Source: Cryomorphaceae bacterium
Lineage (GTDB): Bacteria > Bacteroidota > Bacteroidia > Flavobacteriales_D > Crocinitomicaceae
Reading direction: 5' to 3'
DNA: 56,519 nt
Assembly (NCBI GenBank): GCA_027483605.1
Contig: JAIXUE010000046.1
Location: forward strand, 1 to 56,519
Positions 55,183 to 56,519 of this stretch are shown here, piece after piece. Within the stretch, counting starts at the first letter, position 1; each line of letters opens with the position of its first letter. The position numbers were made by a program, and so were the translations under genes. The notes beneath the pieces were generated by a model. The model saw only the letters and a list, made by a program, of their open reading frames with translations, was not told the DNA's origin and searched no databases.

Positions 55183-56519
55183 ATGTTCAAGAAGATATTC
55201 TTCTCCCTACTCTTACTCTCCTCTTTTTTTACGCAGGCCCAACAAACTGCAACTTTTAACTACACCGGTGCTGTCCAAACCTGGACCGTTCCACCTTGCG
55301 TCTACAACATTCAAGTAGATGTACGCGGCGCAAAGGGCGGTGGTATTTTAGCAAACCCTTTTATAGGTTCTGGCCAAGGTGGAAACGGCGCCCGCGTGCA
55401 ACACCCGAGTATTGCAGTTACACCGGGTCAAGTGCTAGAAATTCGCGTTGGCGGCAACCCAACCGGCCCAGCAGGTGGCTGGAACGGCGGAGGCAACGGA
55501 CACGCAGCTCCTTCAAATACCCAATACGAATCTAAAGGCGGGGGCGGTGCTTCCGATATCCGCATTGCACCTTATGCCATGAACAACCGCATCGTTGTGG
55601 CAGGTGGTGGAGGTGGCCGCGCTGGTGGCTCTGGCCAAACCAATTACCAGGCTACAGGCGGTCAAGGTGGTTGCCTCACTGGGCAAGCAGGAACAGGTTC
55701 ACCATTTACCGGCACCGGTGGTGGTGGTGGCACTCAAACCGCAGGCGGAAATGGTGGCCCTCCTTGGGGAGGTGGCCAACCAGGAACTGTTGGCAGCATT
55801 GGCCAAGGCGGAAATGGTGGTTTTTATGCCACAGCAGCCGGAGGAGGCGGCGGTGGCGGCTATTTTGGCGGAGGCGGCGGCGGCGCAGACAACTGCTGTC
55901 CTGGTTTTAACGGCGGCGGCGGAGGGGGTGCAGGCTCGAGCTTCTACCCTGCAGGTGGCACCTGTACACAAGGTTTTCAGACTGGTCACGGTCAGGTCGT
56001 GATTACCTACGTTGCAGGCTCTACAGTACTCACCGCGAGCAATACCGGACCATATTGCGCCGGAGCTACTATTTCATTAGCTATAGGCACCGGATCTCCA
56101 ACCTACAGCTGGACAGGCCCTAACGGCTTCACTTCCAACCTTCAAAACCCAACCATACCAAATTCTACAGCTGCAATGGCTGGTGTATACACGGTTACCT
56201 ATGACGCCGGAGGTTGTATCTCGACGGCAACCACTACTGTGGTAGTCAACACTCCTGTAGTTCCAACTTTCAACCAAATTGCACCCTTTTGCGAAGACGC
56301 AGCTGCACCAGGTTTACCGAATTTGTCTACAAATGCTCCTGTTATTCAAGGTACTTGGAACCCTGCCGTGATCAACTCGGCAAACTCTGGTACCACCACC
56401 TATACCTTTACGCCAAACGCGGGTATTTGTGCAACTACGGCAACCATGAATATTCAAATTTTGCCAAACGAGCAATCTACCTTCAACCAAATTGCTGATT
56501 TGTGTATCAATGACGTTGC
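55183..56519 (+). CDS. Glycine-rich, Ig/PKD-like repeat adhesin (cut by right edge)
   Basis: At least 445 residues, open to the right edge. Signal peptide 'MFKKIFFSLLLLSSFFTQAQ'; residues about 20-280 form a glycine-rich domain (PF12810-like: 'VDVRGAKGG', 'LEIRVGGNP', 'GGGGASDIRIAPYAM', 'RIVVAGGGGGRAGG'); then an Ig/PKD-like repeat ('YSWTGPNGFTSNLQNP', 'AGVYTVTYDAGGC') and 71-residue repeats starting 'TFNQIA'. Such proteins in Bacteroidota are large, T9SS-secreted surface adhesins; the end with a sorting signal is not visible. Confidence 0.88.
   Translation, partial: MFKKIFFSLLLLSSFFTQAQQTATFNYTGAVQTWTVPPCVYNIQVDVRGAKGGGILANPFIGSGQGGNGARVQHPSIAVTPGQVLEIRVGGNPTGPAGGWNGGGNGHAAPSNTQYESKGGGGASDIRIAPYAMNNRIVVAGGGGGRAGGSGQTNYQATGGQGGCLTGQAGTGSPFTGTGGGGGTQTAGGNGGPPWGGGQPGTVGSIGQGGNGGFYATAAGGGGGGGYFGGGGGGADNCCPGFNGGGGGGAGSSFYPAGGTCTQGFQTGHGQVVITYVAGSTVLTASNTGPYCAGATISLAIGTGSPTYSWTGPNGFTSNLQNPTIPNSTAAMAGVYTVTYDAGGCISTATTTVVVNTPVVPTFNQIAPFCEDAAAPGLPNLSTNAPVIQGTWNPAVINSANSGTTTYTFTPNAGICATTATMNIQILPNEQSTFNQIADLCINDV
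56268..56519 (+). repeat. 71-residue repeat in the adhesin
   Basis: The DNA CAACCAAATT recurs at 56271 and 56484, 213 bases (71 codons) apart, marking the start of the repeat 'TFNQIA-x2-C'. Each unit contains 'GTW-x-PA' and 'TYTFTP-x-x-G-x-CA'. The second unit is cut by the window edge. Confidence 0.7.

Noticed and set aside
55300..55960. GGTGGNGGN-rich stretch as a CRISPR or microsatellite
   Set aside because: It is in frame and encodes a glycine-rich domain; no constant repeats with unique spacers.

Overview
The window looks like chromosomal core DNA from a member of the Bacteroidota, most likely Flavobacteriales and perhaps a Crocinitomicaceae/Fluviicola-like organism (this is inferred from gene content; no marker search was possible). 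The supporting signs are many promoters of the Bacteroidota type (-7 box TAnnTTTG, sometimes with TTTG or TTG 18-21 bases upstream), almost no Shine-Dalgarno sequences, a type IX secretion (T9SS) regulator (PorX), very large secreted T9SS-type proteins at both edges, type III glutamine synthetase, ribosomal protein THX, DUF1501/DUF1800 and DUF6702/M1-peptidase pairs, and lipoproteins with Bacteroidota-style lipoboxes. I see no phage, insertion sequence, CRISPR array, tRNA or rRNA.

Layout. 1-4496 (-): 3' part of the reading frame is cut by the left edge; it encodes a giant repeat-rich secreted protein of at least 1498 residues. 4605-7520: D-cysteine desulfhydrase/ACC deaminase-like enzyme, a Cys-rich DUF5522 protein, an acyltransferase and an unknown membrane-anchored protein. 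7573-12000: glutamine synthetase III, a Nudix hydrolase, MnmD and an O-methyltransferase. 12053-16556 (+): alaS, a glycosyltransferase and a thioredoxin-fold membrane protein. 16510-24717 (-): a seven-gene run made of an envelope module (acyloxyacyl hydrolase-like barrel, DUF2807 lipoprotein, beta-barrel) followed by xth, pcm, an NtrC-type regulator without a DNA-binding domain, and a YfhO-family membrane protein.

24763-28900: mazG, a small MscS channel, an HD hydrolase and porX. 28997-30941 (+): sufS-sufE-sufT-like Fe-S genes. 30948-33920 (-): LuxE-like acyl-protein synthetase, a TauE/SafE half-transporter, an M20 amidohydrolase and a lipoprotein. 34008-36402 (+): hemH and ahcY. 36471-39369 (-): aconitase and a small barrel. 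39533-45048 (+): a secreted unknown, RlpA-like protein, CoA transferase, GNAT, TrmH-like methyltransferase, thx, serC and serA. 45125-48485: cyclophilin, a conserved unknown and a ClpB that lacks its N-terminal domain. 48486-48812 has no protein gene but holds a probable structured RNA with a strong terminator. 48813-55059: a lipoprotein, DUF6702 plus M1 peptidase, and DUF1501/DUF1800. 55183 to the right edge: a glycine-rich adhesin-like protein.

Most of the window is ordinary metabolism and housekeeping. The points that stand out are: (i) a repeated promoter arrangement in which the -7 box ends only 3-6 bases before the start codon, implying leaderless mRNAs, including three divergent gene pairs packed into 42-45 base intergenic regions; (ii) ClpB starting exactly at the linker after the N-domain, with an in-frame stop upstream; (iii) an unannotated candidate small RNA upstream of clpB; (iv) several start/stop and start/start overlaps that would couple or oppose neighbouring genes.
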